DNA from: Hippasteria phrygiana
Taxonomy: Eukaryota > Echinodermata > Asteroidea > Valvatida > Goniasteridae
Assembly (NCBI GenBank): GCA_037893225.1
Contig: JAZGUH010000731.1
Span: forward strand, 682,001-746,000
Length of the DNA stretch: 64,000 bases
Reading direction: 5' to 3'
A program made the translations under genes and the position numbers. How positions within the stretch are numbered: the first letter of the stretch is position 1; every line of letters starts with the position of its first letter. This document shows, in pieces, positions 44,801-54,027 of the stretch. Under the pieces are notes generated by a model. That model was not told the origin of the DNA and did not search any database. It worked only from the letters and a program-made list of their open reading frames with translations.

Positions 44801-47800
44801 TTTACATAATAAATAATAATAATAATACAAGTTTTATATAGCGCTAAATTCGTGAAAAACACGCTCTAAGGCGCTTTACATAAACAATTTAGAAAGGAAT
44901 TACAATAAGAAATGCCATTTAAACTATTAAAAAACATTTAAACCTACGTTAAAATCCATTTAGAAACATCCAAAACACATCCTACCCAGTCTCCCTAGGG
45001 AAAGTTAAAAACGAAAAGAAAAAAACAATGAAACCCCACTTTAAAAATACTCAACTTCAAATAAATAAGTCTTTAGAGATCTATGAAATTTATCAAGTAT
45101 GTTAATTTCCCTGAGTTCTAATGGGAGGGAATTCCAGAGTATAGCAGCAGATTTTCTGAAATGTCGATCACCATATCCAACTGTTTTGGTGCGCGGCACA
45201 ACCAGAGTAATGCTGTTGCTGGAACGTAGTGATCTCACTGGCTTGTGTATATTAACCATGTCCTGGAGGTACTGTGGTGCAAAACCATGCAAGGCCTTAA
45301 AGGTGTTTGACAAGACTTTATACTCAAGACGACGTCTGAGTGGTAACCAGTGGAGCTGCTTCAGAACCGGAGTGATGTGATCACGGCGAGGCGTCCTGGT
45401 TATGATCCTAGCTGCCGTATTTTGTACCCGCTGAAGCTTATTGAGTAGTAAAGACGGCAGACCATAGAGGAGACCATTACAATAATCAAGTCTAGATGTC
45501 ACAAGAGAGTGGATAAGGGACTTGGTAACATCCGATGTGAGAAACCGACGAATGTACCCAATGTTCCTTAACTGCATGTATGCTGAGCGACATACTGTGT
45601 TTACGTGTTGGACCATGGTCATATGCTGGTCGAAAATGACACCGAGGTTTCGGGCAGTTTTTGCAGTTGACAGTTGAACGTCACCCACAGTTATGAGCAG
45701 ATCACTAACTGACTTCGGTCTGTACTTTGATGTAAAGAGCATGATTTCAGTCTTCTTGTCATTAAGCTTCAGTTTGTTGCAAGTGAGCCATTGTCGCACC
45801 TCACCAATACAGTTGTTCATTCTCGCGGTCATCAGTGATTGACTTTCATGCGAACACGGGTTAAAAGTACCGTATATCTGTATATCATCCGCGTAAAAAT
45901 GAACGCTCAGCTTATGCTTTCTTATGAGTTTACCCAATGGCTTAATAAACATGGAGAATAATTTGGGGCCAAGTACAGAACCTTGTGGCACCCCAAAATT
46001 AAGATGAGCAGGATTTGAGAGTTGATTATCAATACTGACTTTATGGTAGCGTTGTTTAAGATATGATCTCATCCAACTAATGGCAATGTCCTTCAATCCA
46101 AAGACATTATCCAGACGATGTAGCAATGCACCATGGTCAAGGGTATCGAATGCTGCTGACATATCTAATAGTGCAAGTACGGTTGCAGATCCTTGATCCA
46201 GTGTTTCGAGGATGTCTCCATGGACCTTGGTCAAGGCCGTTTCCGTTGAGTGGAACCTTCTATATGCAGATTGTGAAACCTCATGCAGCCTATTTGCGGT
46301 GAGATGCTGCTCAATTCGCGATGCCACTACTTTTTCCAAAACTTTGCTCAGAAATGGAAGGTTGGAAATTGGTCTGTAGTTGTTCAGAACTTCAGTATCA
46401 AGATTAGCCGATTTCAAAACAGGTCGGATATGTGCACATTTCAATTCCAAAGGCACAACTCCACTAACAAGTGACTGATTGACGATGGATGTGACAACTG
46501 GGAGCAGCTCATCCAGACACTCCTTCAGCAACCATGTAGGAATGGGGTCAAGCTCGCAAGACTTACTCTGAGATTCCTTGATGATTTTGCGGATTTCCTC
46601 TTGCGATGCCGGCCTCAAGTCCCTTAATTCTGTACCAACATCAGAAACAGAAGGGACACTTATCAACGTTGTTGCAGTGCTGGACATTTTATCCCTAATA
46701 GTAATAATTTTCTTTGTGAAAAAATCACTGAAATTTTCTACCAGATCATCCTTCAAGACAAGTTGTGGAGAAGTTGTCTTTTTAGCACTTCCCAGCAGGT
46801 GTGATTAACGATTTTGTGGATAGATTTCTGGTCATGACCACAGCTTTTGATTTTGTTAGAATAGTAGGACGTTTTGGTTGTGGACAGTAGTTTGTTGACC
46901 ATAGCACACTGCTGCCTATATAATTGGTGATGTATCACAAGTCCAGTTTTCCGCCAGGTCCGCTCCATTTTTCTCCTCTTTCGCTTTTCTCCCCTCAAAT
47001 TATCCGTATACCATGGAGCATTTGGCCTCAGCTTGATCATACGAGAACATATGGGTGCTAAGAAGTCTACAATGTCCTTCAATTTACTGTTATATTGCCT
47101 TACAATACTGTTAACATCATCAGGGAAATCACCTGATAAATCTGAGTCACAGATTTTCTGTTTAAGGATGCCGATGTCTATTTCACGGAATTTTTGGTAC
47201 GTTACTTGTTTCCACAGTGGGCGTGGCTTGGCTAGATTGGTAATAAATGATACAGCATAGTGATCACCAGACAGATTGCCATGACGGTCGCTTAGTCCAG
47301 GATCAGATACACTAACGTCGGATATATTACTACTGCCATCATCTCTAGTGATCACAACATCCAGGGTATGTCCCTTTTTATGAGTAGGACCATGGACATG
47401 TTGCTTGAGCCCACAAGCGGACAAGCTGTCAATGAACTTGCATCCATCAGGATCGTTAGTGACATCCAAGTGGAAATTTAGGTCACCAACAATAAAAATG
47501 TCATTTTGCAAGGTAACAAACTGTTCCAAAAATAATGGCCATTCTTGGAAGAACACGCTATTCTTAAGTCCATTCTCTTTGGATGGTGGAGGTCGGTAAA
47601 CTACTATAAGTCTCATCGTTACACCATTATGTCCAACCTTGCAGTCCACGAACTCAAAGTGCGTGAAATCGGTGTTTCTGCTAGATGTGACAATTTCAAC
47701 TGAGAGGTTTTGCTTGAAAATGACTGCCACACCACCACCACTTCTGCTGCCTTGTCTAGGGATTGACTTGATAGCATAGGTATTTGGGACTAACTCCTTA

Positions 47801-49135
47801 AGACAAGCAGTGTTGCCAGATTTGTTGAGCCAAGTCTCTGTTAGGGCGATGATGTCAAAATCATTTGATGTGATGTAATCAGAAAGAACAAGAGATTTAT
47901 TCTTTACCGACCTCGGATTAAGATGACAGATACTCAGTTTCCGGTCACTGTGGTTGAAAACCTCACGTGCCCTCGGAATTGGTGTTAAATGTCGGATTCG
48001 AACTGGTACAGGGAGTTTAACATGTTGTCTCTCAGTACATGTAAATCTAACTGGAATTTGCCTCGCTAGGTTTTCAAGAAGGGCAAGTTGACTATCTGAA
48101 GTAGAGCAACTGGTGTCTGGAGGTATACATGTAGACAGAAAATGTAATCTCTCAGCAGGGAAATTATATTTACTAACAACTCCAGTATCACTAAATCGAC
48201 AATATATAACTGGTATATTGCGATGAATATGCAGTCCAGCTCGACGACTCCTGTGTTTATGTTTATGAATTCCAAAATCACGTTGAATTTGATATAAACT
48301 CAAAGGCAGTTTGGGTGGAATAATATCACGCCTGATATTCAATAACTGTTCTCTAGAGTACTGCAGTTTGTGTGTGATACAAGGCATGGATACATATGAA
48401 GACATTATAGGATAGTACGGTGCGTGTCTATGGGTGTCGACAATACACGCTCGTTCATGCATGCATACAGTTAAGGTAGCAAGGCAAAAAAGGTTGAATA
48501 AAACCAGTCTCGTTTCACCCAGTCTTGTTTGTAGCTTCCACTGGAAATTGGTTGTAAACATGGTTGGGTACTCACAGTTTCATATCATATCACCAAAACG
48601 GTTAAAAAACTATACATCCATTGATAAAAAGACGAATTCACGTTGATTAAGACGGGAATAAAAAATTGTTACGATGGCAGCAGCTGAACAGCGCCCTCTG
48701 TGGAGCTATGATGCCCCAATTTGAAATTTGAGGACACTTGAAAAAGGTTTATCGACGATGTGCCCTCCGATGGCAGTATGCGCAAGCCTCATGTTTTGTT
48801 TAGGGGTGACGTCACATGTCAGATTGCCTTTGAATTATGTAACCTTGGGTGCCACTCTACAACCAAATTTATGCAAAACAATGCATGCACATACCACCGG
48901 GCCATTTAGATAAAACTAACCCACACAGGACTATAGTTTATTGCTTCGCTGTTGCACAATATGGATTTTATGGAGATTAGTTGATTAGGCAGTCTAGCAT
49001 TCATAGTTGACGTGAATGAAGCCCAAAGTTACCTGAACTCTCATCTGCGGCCAGGATACCCTTCCCCGGGGTCACGATCTTATTGGCCGTCTCCATCAAA
49101 GCCTTCTTCTGCTCTTGGGTCAGGTATTGTGCCAT
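38741..49135 (-). CDS. ALDO: Class I fructose-bisphosphate aldolase (complete, seven coding exons)
   Basis: The enzyme cleaves fructose 1,6-bisphosphate to dihydroxyacetone phosphate and glyceraldehyde 3-phosphate in cytosolic glycolysis. Exons on the minus strand are 49135-49033, 43961-43750, 42882-42664, 42141-42058, 41538-41364, 39696-39497 and 38833-38741; they join in frame to 361 residues plus TAA (vertebrate enzymes have 363-364). Active-site features are all present: the Asp of ILAADES, Lys and Arg of AKWRCVLK, Glu of PIVEPE, the Schiff-base Lys of [10 protein letters not shown], Arg of SYGRALQ, and a C-terminal Tyr in ADHQY. Exon lengths of 212, 84, 175 and 200 bp match vertebrate aldolase genes as I remember them. 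Intron 1 is 5 kb and contains a LINE in the same orientation. A 5' untranslated exon probably lies above 49135 but is not identified. Confidence 0.97.
38899..39319. mobile_element. Non-autonomous hAT-like element, copy 2
   Basis: The ends are TTGGGCTGTTC and GGGACAGCCCTA. GAGGTCAG lies outside both (38891-38898 and 39320-39327). It is the same family as 12105-12606 but 80 bp shorter, and lies in the last aldolase intron. Confidence 0.9.
39497..39696 (-). CDS. ALDO: Aldolase exon with SYGRALQ
   Basis: 200 bp between AATTGTAG and GTACCT. Encodes [19 protein letters not shown] and the phosphate-binding Arg segment SYGRALQ. The left boundary may be one base off. Confidence 0.95.
39697..41363. 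other. Aldolase intron with 44-bp satellite
   Basis: Apart from the repeat element at 40246-41323 no feature is supported. The open frame at 39962-40435 has no family match. Confidence 0.6.
40246..41323. repeat. Element with telomere-like inverted ends carrying a 44-bp tandem array
   Basis: The left edge CTTAACCCTAACCCCT is inverted at the right edge as AGGGGTTAGGGTTAA. Between 40489 and about 41190 a 44-bp unit (AAAATCCATCAGGTATATTT then AGCTTCGACCCTACTAAATA and TGAC) repeats about 16 times with only scattered changes. The AAATCC(A/T)(T/C)CAGG core recalls the units inside 206-576 and 882-1253. Confidence 0.8.
41364..41538 (-). CDS. ALDO: Aldolase exon with Schiff-base lysine
   Basis: 175 bp between CCTCCTAG and GTAAAT. 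Encodes [18 protein letters not shown], whose Lys forms the covalent imine with substrate, and ends in TVPPAMP. Confidence 0.97.
41755..41942 (+). repeat. Interspersed repeat family B copy 3
   Basis: It starts AGGTCTGAAAATTGGGATAA and retains CCAACCCCACCACCTCTG and AGCCCTTTACCTAGAGTG, ending TTCCATACAAACAAG. It occupies most of the aldolase intron 41539-42057. Confidence 0.8.
42058..42141 (-). CDS. ALDO: Aldolase exon with PIVEPE
   Basis: 84 bp, phase 0 at both ends, between CTCCACAG and GTGGGT. Encodes [12 protein letters not shown] with the catalytic Glu pair, and ends ARAQFVTEK. Confidence 0.97.
42142..42663. other. Aldolase intron
   Basis: 522 bp, no recognised feature. Confidence 0.6.
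42664..42882 (-). CDS. ALDO: Aldolase exon with AKWRCVLK
   Basis: 219 bp between ACCAACAG and GTACAG. Encodes [24 protein letters not shown] and [10 protein letters not shown]. In vertebrates, as I recall, this region is split by an extra intron, so the exon appears to be a fusion or an ancestral form. Confidence 0.96.
42883..43749. other. Aldolase intron
   Basis: 867 bp with a fragment related to family I near 43315 (CCTTTTTGGAGGCCGTCTGG). GGGCCCAA words at 43468 and 43700 bound an inverted segment (CCAGGGCCCAACTTCATGGC and its inverse), a probable MITE of about 250 bp. Confidence 0.5.
43750..43961 (-). CDS. ALDO: Aldolase exon 2
   Basis: 212 bp between ACCCCCAG and GTTTGT. Encodes [17 protein letters not shown] through IIPGIK. 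The GTTTGT donor is acceptable although not the strongest. Confidence 0.96.
44492..44702. mobile_element. piggyBac-like MITE copy 1 (TTAA-flanked)
   Basis: TTAA lies at both borders (44488-44491, 44703-44706). The inverted ends are CCCCTTGGGCACGG and CTGTACGCAAAGGG-like. It is alignable over its full length with 51204-51413, for example ATTTTACGGGAGA, TCGGGGTGTTGCAG and GGCCAATGGCGTCATCCGG. TTAA target duplication is typical of piggyBac. Confidence 0.8.
45041..46756 (-). CDS. LINE reverse transcriptase region (571 codons open)
   Basis: Domain order: a linker, then RT motifs [30 protein letters not shown] (first catalytic Asp), [20 protein letters not shown] (catalytic YADD), [18 protein letters not shown], then the C-terminal [12 protein letters not shown] and RLEYKVL region. 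All the polymerase motifs are intact and there is no internal stop. The ATG at 46756 is fortuitous: homology continues upstream in this frame for about 15 codons. Confidence 0.93.
   Translation of the reverse strand: MKDDLVENFSDFFTKKIITIRDKMSSTATTLISVPSVSDVGTELRDLRPASQEEIRKIIKESQSKSCELDPIPTWLLKECLDELLPVVTSIVNQSLVSGVVPLELKCAHIRPVLKSANLDTEVLNNYRPISNLPFLSKVLEKVVASRIEQHLTANRLHEVSQSAYRRFHSTETALTKVHGDILETLDQGSATVLALLDMSAAFDTLDHGALLHRLDNVFGLKDIAISWMRSYLKQRYHKVSIDNQLSNPAHLNFGVPQGSVLGPKLFSMFIKPLGKLIRKHKLSVHFYADDIQIYGTFNPCSHESQSLMTARMNNCIGEVRQWLTCNKLKLNDKKTEIMLFTSKYRPKSVSDLLITVGDVQLSTAKTARNLGVIFDQHMTMVQHVNTVCRSAYMQLRNIGYIRRFLTSDVTKSLIHSLVTSRLDYCNGLLYGLPSLLLNKLQRVQNTAARIITRTPRRDHITPVLKQLHWLPLRRRLEYKVLSNTFKALHGFAPQYLQDMVNIHKPVRSLRSSNSITLVVPRTKTVGYGDRHFRKSAAILWNSLPLELREINILDKFHRSLKTYLFEVEYF
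46753..48561 (-). CDS. LINE endonuclease region (602 codons open)
   Basis: The N-terminal 200 residues contain [13 protein letters not shown] and basic [11 protein letters not shown]. An apurinic-type endonuclease follows: [46 protein letters not shown] and [10 protein letters not shown], and [13 protein letters not shown] (catalytic His). The frame ends at 46753 just after KIVNH, where the RT frame takes over. Comparing frames, one extra AC dinucleotide in a CACAC word near 46800 is enough to explain the shift. A programmed frameshift is a less likely alternative. Confidence 0.9.
   Translation of the reverse strand: MFTTNFQWKLQTRLGETRLVLFNLFCLATLTVCMHERACIVDTHRHAPYYPIMSSYVSMPCITHKLQYSREQLLNIRRDIIPPKLPLSLYQIQRDFGIHKHKHRSRRAGLHIHRNIPVIYCRFSDTGVVSKYNFPAERLHFLSTCIPPDTSCSTSDSQLALLENLARQIPVRFTCTERQHVKLPVPVRIRHLTPIPRAREVFNHSDRKLSICHLNPRSVKNKSLVLSDYITSNDFDIIALTETWLNKSGNTACLKELVPNTYAIKSIPRQGSRSGGGVAVIFKQNLSVEIVTSSRNTDFTHFEFVDCKVGHNGVTMRLIVVYRPPPSKENGLKNSVFFQEWPLFLEQFVTLQNDIFIVGDLNFHLDVTNDPDGCKFIDSLSACGLKQHVHGPTHKKGHTLDVVITRDDGSSNISDVSVSDPGLSDRHGNLSGDHYAVSFITNLAKPRPLWKQVTYQKFREIDIGILKQKICDSDLSGDFPDDVNSIVRQYNSKLKDIVDFLAPICSRMIKLRPNAPWYTDNLRGEKRKRRKMERTWRKTGLVIHHQLYRQQCAMVNKLLSTTKTSYYSNKIKSCGHDQKSIHKIVNHTCWEVLKRQLLHNLS
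49033..49135 (-). CDS. ALDO: Aldolase first coding exon
   Basis: The ATG at 49135 starts [13 protein letters not shown]. The exon ends with [10 protein letters not shown] before GTAACT, and includes the conserved Asp of AADES. Confidence 0.96.
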
Positions 49136-49496
49136 TCTGATTGCTTGAAATGAACCTCGTTTCCACGGCTACAGAGAAATCTGTGCATAAGAAAGTTTGA
49201 AAAAGGGCCCATCAATTGTAAGCGGGTAGAGAAACGCATCAGAAATGTATTTTCACCAAAACAAATGCTAATCTGACCACCCCAAAAATGCTGGTCTGTC
49301 AATGTTTTATACAGGAAGTAAACACACAGATGTGTCTAAATAGTTGAAGGTACCAGTACCACAGAAATGATCCATTTCTTTTTTATAAATGAATTTTAAC
49401 AACATTTTGTTCCATTTTTGTAATGACGTACATGTACATGTATGCACAGGAAGTCAACATGATGAGGCATTTTTCACGAAGATTTGGCATTATATT
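49136..49496. other. Upstream of the aldolase start
   Basis: Sequence just above the ATG may be 5' UTR. No TATA box or clear acceptor is seen; ACATGTACATGTATG at about 49432 is a common low-complexity word in this window. Confidence 0.4.
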
Positions 49497-50253
49497 TTAA
49501 CCCTAACCTCACATAAAGCTACAAAATACTACTGTAGTATGCAGTACTCTCATCCCATTTGTGTACAATGCTTGTAGTAAATTTTTAGTATTTGGTACTT
49601 CACCCCCAAATAAAGTACGTAGTGATGTGTAGTACTAACTGTTTGTTGCTGGGGTTGGAGGGAAAATGTCTATCATCCAAGGGGGAAACAGCATGAACTA
49701 CTAGTACTGGTTTTCATAGAATTTTTCTTCATCTTAGCCATCCAATTCATAGACACAAATATAAGGCCAAAAAAAATAGTTCTGCTTCCAATTACCCTAC
49801 CTACGTGTACCCTATTTTAATGGCCACCGGCCCTAATTTTGTTTCGGGAAAAAAAGTAAAAAAAAAACAAATGCTGTAAATACATACGTGTACATCATGT
49901 ACTACCTTTAAACTTTGACTACACGTAGACACCTACATCTACATGTACATATGATCGGCACCAAAAAAAATGCCCCAAAAATATTTCCCTACCTACCTAC
50001 CTACCCTATTTTCAAAACGCCATGTAATCTGAAGCAGAACTATTTTTTTTGGGCGTAATTATAAATAAATAGTAGTAGCAGTAACTCAACTATATTACAC
50101 AGTAGTACTATGTACAATGTACATTGTAGGTCTTGACTGCTGTCTTTATACACTCAATCAATGATAGACTCAGTTCTACAGAACACAACATGCAAGTAGT
50201 ATTTTGTAGTACACAGGTCTTCACCTCAAATAAATGCCTAGGGGTTAGGGTTA
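49497..50253. mobile_element. Element with telomere-like inverted ends (long version)
   Basis: TTAACCCTAACCTCACATAAA with CTACAAAATACTACTGTAGT follows at the left. The right end has AGTAGTATTTTGTAGTAC and GGGGTTAGGGTTAA. It is similar at both ends to 53136-53546 but has a longer interior. No coding region. Confidence 0.7.
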
Positions 50254-51199
50254 AAAAGCCTGTCTCATTTATGATTGAAATTGATTATTTTATATATTGA
50301 TGGAAAAAAATGCTTGATACATGTCCAATCTTACATACATTTAGATGTACAGATATTGCAGATAACATACCATGTACAACAATAGTAAACATCTATGATG
50401 GGAAATCGGTAGGAAGAATAAATTATCCCGAATTAAAATTTCAAGAATTACATTTAAGTAAAAACTACTCAAACGTCCCATTGCTTTACCACAGTAACAT
50501 ACATCTTCATTGCTAAATTATGTAGCCCTTACAAGGAGCCAAACTGATCATTGTTTAATACCAGAAATTGTAAGCCTTTCATGAGAGAATTTTGTTGCCC
50601 ATAGTTCTGAAACCCCCCCAAAAATCTAAGGAAACAAGATTTAGAAATGTTTGTTCGAGATGGGAGAAAAACCTCAGAACGACATTGGAAAGATTTTACT
50701 TTATACTCCCCACCAAAATAGGTCAGGAACAGCAATTTTAGAAAAAATGAAACCTTAATTAACTCTTTCCATATTTTAGGGAAACCCATGGAATCAGGCA
50801 GGGATTAAAAATCCAATCTACATGTCGGGATTCGGTCTTCTTACTTTATGGGTCACATAGGTGAAAGGTGTATCAAGAGAGCACTGGCCCCACCTGACCC
50901 CCACACACATGTATATCCTCGAGTACTTCTTAAATTTCATGACTAGGCTCGTGATTAGACTGAACATGGCATTACACAAGCCACATAAAATTGTCTGATA
51001 AAGCATGGATTTCACACAACTGATACCAAACAAGGAATTTGTCAGAGAATTCCTTTTCAGGGGCTTCTGCCTTCAACATTTCTTTGGAATTAAATAATTC
51101 AAGTGTACAATGCATAGATCTATGTACAATACAACTTAATCCTCTGTACATGTACAATAACACATTTTACAGCTCACTACACAACACATCCACTTGGCT
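50254..51199. other. Intergenic; MITE family A fragment at 50684-50760
   Basis: TTGGAAAGATTTTACTTTAT with CCCCACCAAAATAGGTCA and CAGGAACAGCAAT marks a left-end family A fragment. GAAACCCATGGAATCAGGC at about 50781 recurs at 16300. No gene seen. Confidence 0.5.
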
Positions 51200-51203
51200 T
51201 TAA

Positions 51204-51413
51204 CCCCTTGAGCACGGTATTTTACGGGAGATGTCGGGGTGTTGCAGCGGTTCTGGCAGCTAAGCGAACCGCTACAATGTGTTTGTTCAGTTAAGCACGA
51301 CATACACAATAATCCAACAATGGATTGAAACTGCACAAATAGCGGCCAATGGCGTCATCCGGCCTGGTGGCAATGTATTTTTGTGCCATATGGCGTCATC
51401 CGTACGCAAGGGG
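51204..51413. mobile_element. piggyBac-like MITE copy 2 (TTAA-flanked)
   Basis: TTAA at 51200-51203 and 51414-51417. The ends are CCCCTTGAGCACGG and CCGTACGCAAGGGG, inverted. Same orientation as copy 1. Confidence 0.82.
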
Positions 51414-51429
51414 TTAATTCAGATCATTA

Positions 51430-51632
51430 AAGGTAGGATATAGCTTTGGTAATGATTAAAAATAAAAATAAAAATAAAAATAATATTAATTAGTTTCAAT
51501 CTGAAAGTTTTTTCTATATAAAGATGGCACCAGTACTAATCCTCCACTTAAAATGCTTTCGTGTATATGTGTGGAATCACACAAAGTATGGACACTGCAA
51601 ATGGCTCTACCAATCCTGGATCATACCTTTAA
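51430..51632. mobile_element. MITE family D
   Basis: ATTAAAGGTAGGATATAGCT at the left and the inverse GGATCATACCTTTAAAG at the right. TTTCAATCTGAAAGTTT and CACAAAGTATGGACACTGC recur at 7860 and 8370, indicating dispersed pieces. Confidence 0.55.
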
Positions 51633-53135
51633 AGCACAGGAGAGAATGTATTATACAGGCCAGCTGTACACTACACGGAAGTTGCAAACTTACTGAAGGT
51701 AAAGCAGATCCTTTTGAAAGGAGGATTTCCTGATATACCAGAACAGGCGAGTACCCTTCACTGAACAGCAATGGCACAGGAATGTTTACATGCCAGTTAG
51801 CAGTAAGCTTTTTGTGCTGCAGTAATTGTACTGTACAATTCACACCTACTGTACACTATAACCACAGCTGTAAGGTTTTCTCATGAATATTCATATTTCT
51901 CTAGCCCCAAACCCTGCCACGCCTCTCCAGCCAGCCAATCACATCACAGCTTATAGAAAGCAATGGTAACTCAGCAAACTGACAGGTTTGGCCAATGAGA
52001 CGGGCCGTTAGGGAAGAGATTATTAGGCAAATACTGCGGAGTCACACAGAATGGCATACAGGTACATGTAGTTGGTGAAAAGGCCATTTTGACTGTTTCT
52101 AGGGTTTCCGGGAACAAAAATTCAACATCCTCAATCAACAGGAAAACAGATAAACTGTCAAATACAATGTATTGGGGCAAGGCCAAAACACTTGTCAGTA
52201 TACAAAGCATACAATTGCAAATTTGAGGCATGTCAATATAACCTTCAAAATTTGGAAACCTGTTAGGTTTTATGACTCTTACATTTTTTGCTTAGTCATA
52301 CAAGACTAATTTAACAATCCTGTTTCCTAACCACCGTTGCCACATCTTGAAAAAAAAATAGGGAAGGTTTACCTTGATTACATGTGAGTAAAATTCATTT
52401 TTTGGGAACATTTTGTGTCTACCAAGGACCCCAAACCCTTTATAACTTAAAAAAATAAAATAAAACCTGGCTTTTGAGTCCTTTCATCTATTTCTACATG
52501 TAGTTTAGCCAAAGTACCTTTGCTGTTAATCTTGGTGGTCCCCAAAATTTGTCGAGGTCCAAATGACATCAGGATTAAATTTCTGTCTGTCCATTCCCAG
52601 CCAAATTTTGCATCCTGATACCCCTTGTTGCAAACTAAGCAGCAAAAAACTACCTGTGCAAAAATATTTTTGACTTTCCCCTGAATGAGCAGACAGGTGG
52701 CTGGATGAGACACTGACACACAATTTATTTTTCAATTATGAAAAAGCACCAAGCTGCCTGAGCCTACATGTATGGATTTTATTTCCAGTCTATGATAACG
52801 ACGGGAATGGATAATATATTAAAAGTACAATTTATTGAAACGGATCCATCAAACTATATTAATACCAAGGAACTGAATCTATATTATTTAGCCAGCTGCT
52901 TATTTCATCTAAATTGACAAAACAATTATCAATATTCTTGTGCCTCAAGAAATGTGACCATCTGTTTTAGTGAAATTGAAACCATGTGTATCAGAACATG
53001 CAGAAGAGTATTTTCACATTTTTCTGATACTCCATTATAATGATTCTGGTATTGGGGTAACATGTACATAATACATACAGTGGTGCACCAAGTTATCTCT
53101 AGACAGTTTTGGAAAATTATAAATTCTGATATTGT
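51633..53135. other. Intergenic, no supported feature
   Basis: GATACCCCTTGTTGCAAACTA at about 52616 is shared with 16595. No exon with family match. Confidence 0.4.
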
Positions 53136-53546
53136 TTAACCCTAACCTCACCTAACTCTACAAAATACTACTAGTAGTAAACTGTAATATGCAGTACTCT
53201 TACTATGCTGGCTGCGTTTGGCACATTAGTATTGTTCAGTAGTAGTATAATTTCATATTGTGCACTACATACAAATACATTTTGCATTAGTTTGTAGTGT
53301 ACTTTACCCTACATTGTAAATTAATGCTTAGGACGTAAGGGAAACTTAAAGGCCATTTCTTATTTAACACTGGTACTCTTGTCTACATCAGTTTAACATC
53401 CTAGGCATTCATTCATGTAATTTCGGGTAAAGTACAATATACTACAAAGTACTACATCATTTCTAATAGGCCAGTGTAGTAGGATACTGCATACTACAGC
53501 TTACTACAAGTAGTATTTTGTAGCTTTAGGTGAGGTTAGGGTTAAA
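53136..53546. mobile_element. Element with telomere-like inverted ends (short version)
   Basis: TTTAACCCTAACCTCACCTAA is inverted at the right as TTAGGTGAGGTTAGGGTTAA; the next inner block CTACAAAATACTACTAGTAG is inverted as CTACAAGTAGTATTTTGTAG. The arms are about 50 bp. It abuts the family C copy starting at 53542, and the two share TTAAA. Confidence 0.8.
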
Positions 53547-54027
53547 GGTTGTGTGCACGATTGGTAATCCTCCAATTTTTTTTTTACTGAATTATTACGA
53601 TATACCTTACTAGACTGTAAGTAAATAGTAGTCTCAATCATCCTGTGAAATGATGGCACCAGGTGTGCTGTCGTTGTGAAGAAAAGTGGAAATATATATC
53701 GTTCTCCAATGATTTCCAGCTGAAAATCGTTGGGAAAACTGCCCTGTAGCCGTTAGTCAAGGTGCGCGCGTAGCTACCCGGACGAGTGGCGCGCCCCGGA
53801 CATGATGCCGCCATGGCATATCCGGGGCGCGTCACGCACGCCTTGACTAAAGGCTATCTGCCCTACGGTTGAAAACGAGCACCGTTTTTTCTCTCATTTT
53901 TTTCGCCATCCAACAACGCAAAACTTTGAACAGGTCAGTGGAACGATATTTCCTATAAAATACCAACCCCCAAATCGGCCCATTTCTGAAAATTGCAAAA
54001 TGACCAATCATGTACACTGCCTTTAAA
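53542..54027. mobile_element. MITE family C copy 4 with a nested hairpin
   Basis: TTAAAGGTTGTGTGCACGAT at the left and ATGTACACTGCCTTTAA at the right. Closest to 25718-26325. A 112-bp palindromic element is inserted at 53746-53857. Confidence 0.75.
53746..53857. mobile_element. 112-bp GC-rich palindromic MITE nested in family C
   Basis: TAGCCGTTAGTCAAGGTGCG at the left pairs with GCCTTGACTAAAGGCTA at the right; the centre has GGCGCGCCCCGGACAT and the inverse ATATCCGGGGCGCG. CTGCCCT flanks it on both sides (53739-53745, 53858-53864). Confidence 0.8.

Larger units (their letters stand above)
44808..48650 (-). mobile_element. Near-intact non-LTR retrotransposon, CR1/L2 group of the Jockey superfamily
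   Basis: On the minus strand the element reads endonuclease, then reverse transcriptase, then a 3' region ending in an AGCGCTATATAAAAC word and a (ATT)n microsatellite at 44808-44826, which is the tail pattern of L2/CR1 elements. The 5' limit is approximate, since no target duplication was found. It is in the same orientation as the host aldolase gene, and its poly-ATT tail lies about 850 bp before aldolase exon 2. A single frameshift separates the two open frames (see the next two entries). Confidence 0.85.
43962..49032. other. Aldolase intron 1, 5 kb, mostly a LINE
   Basis: It contains a piggyBac-like MITE at 44492-44702 and a near-intact LINE at 44808-48650. Nothing else is recognised in 43962-44487 or 48651-49032. 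Confidence 0.7.
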
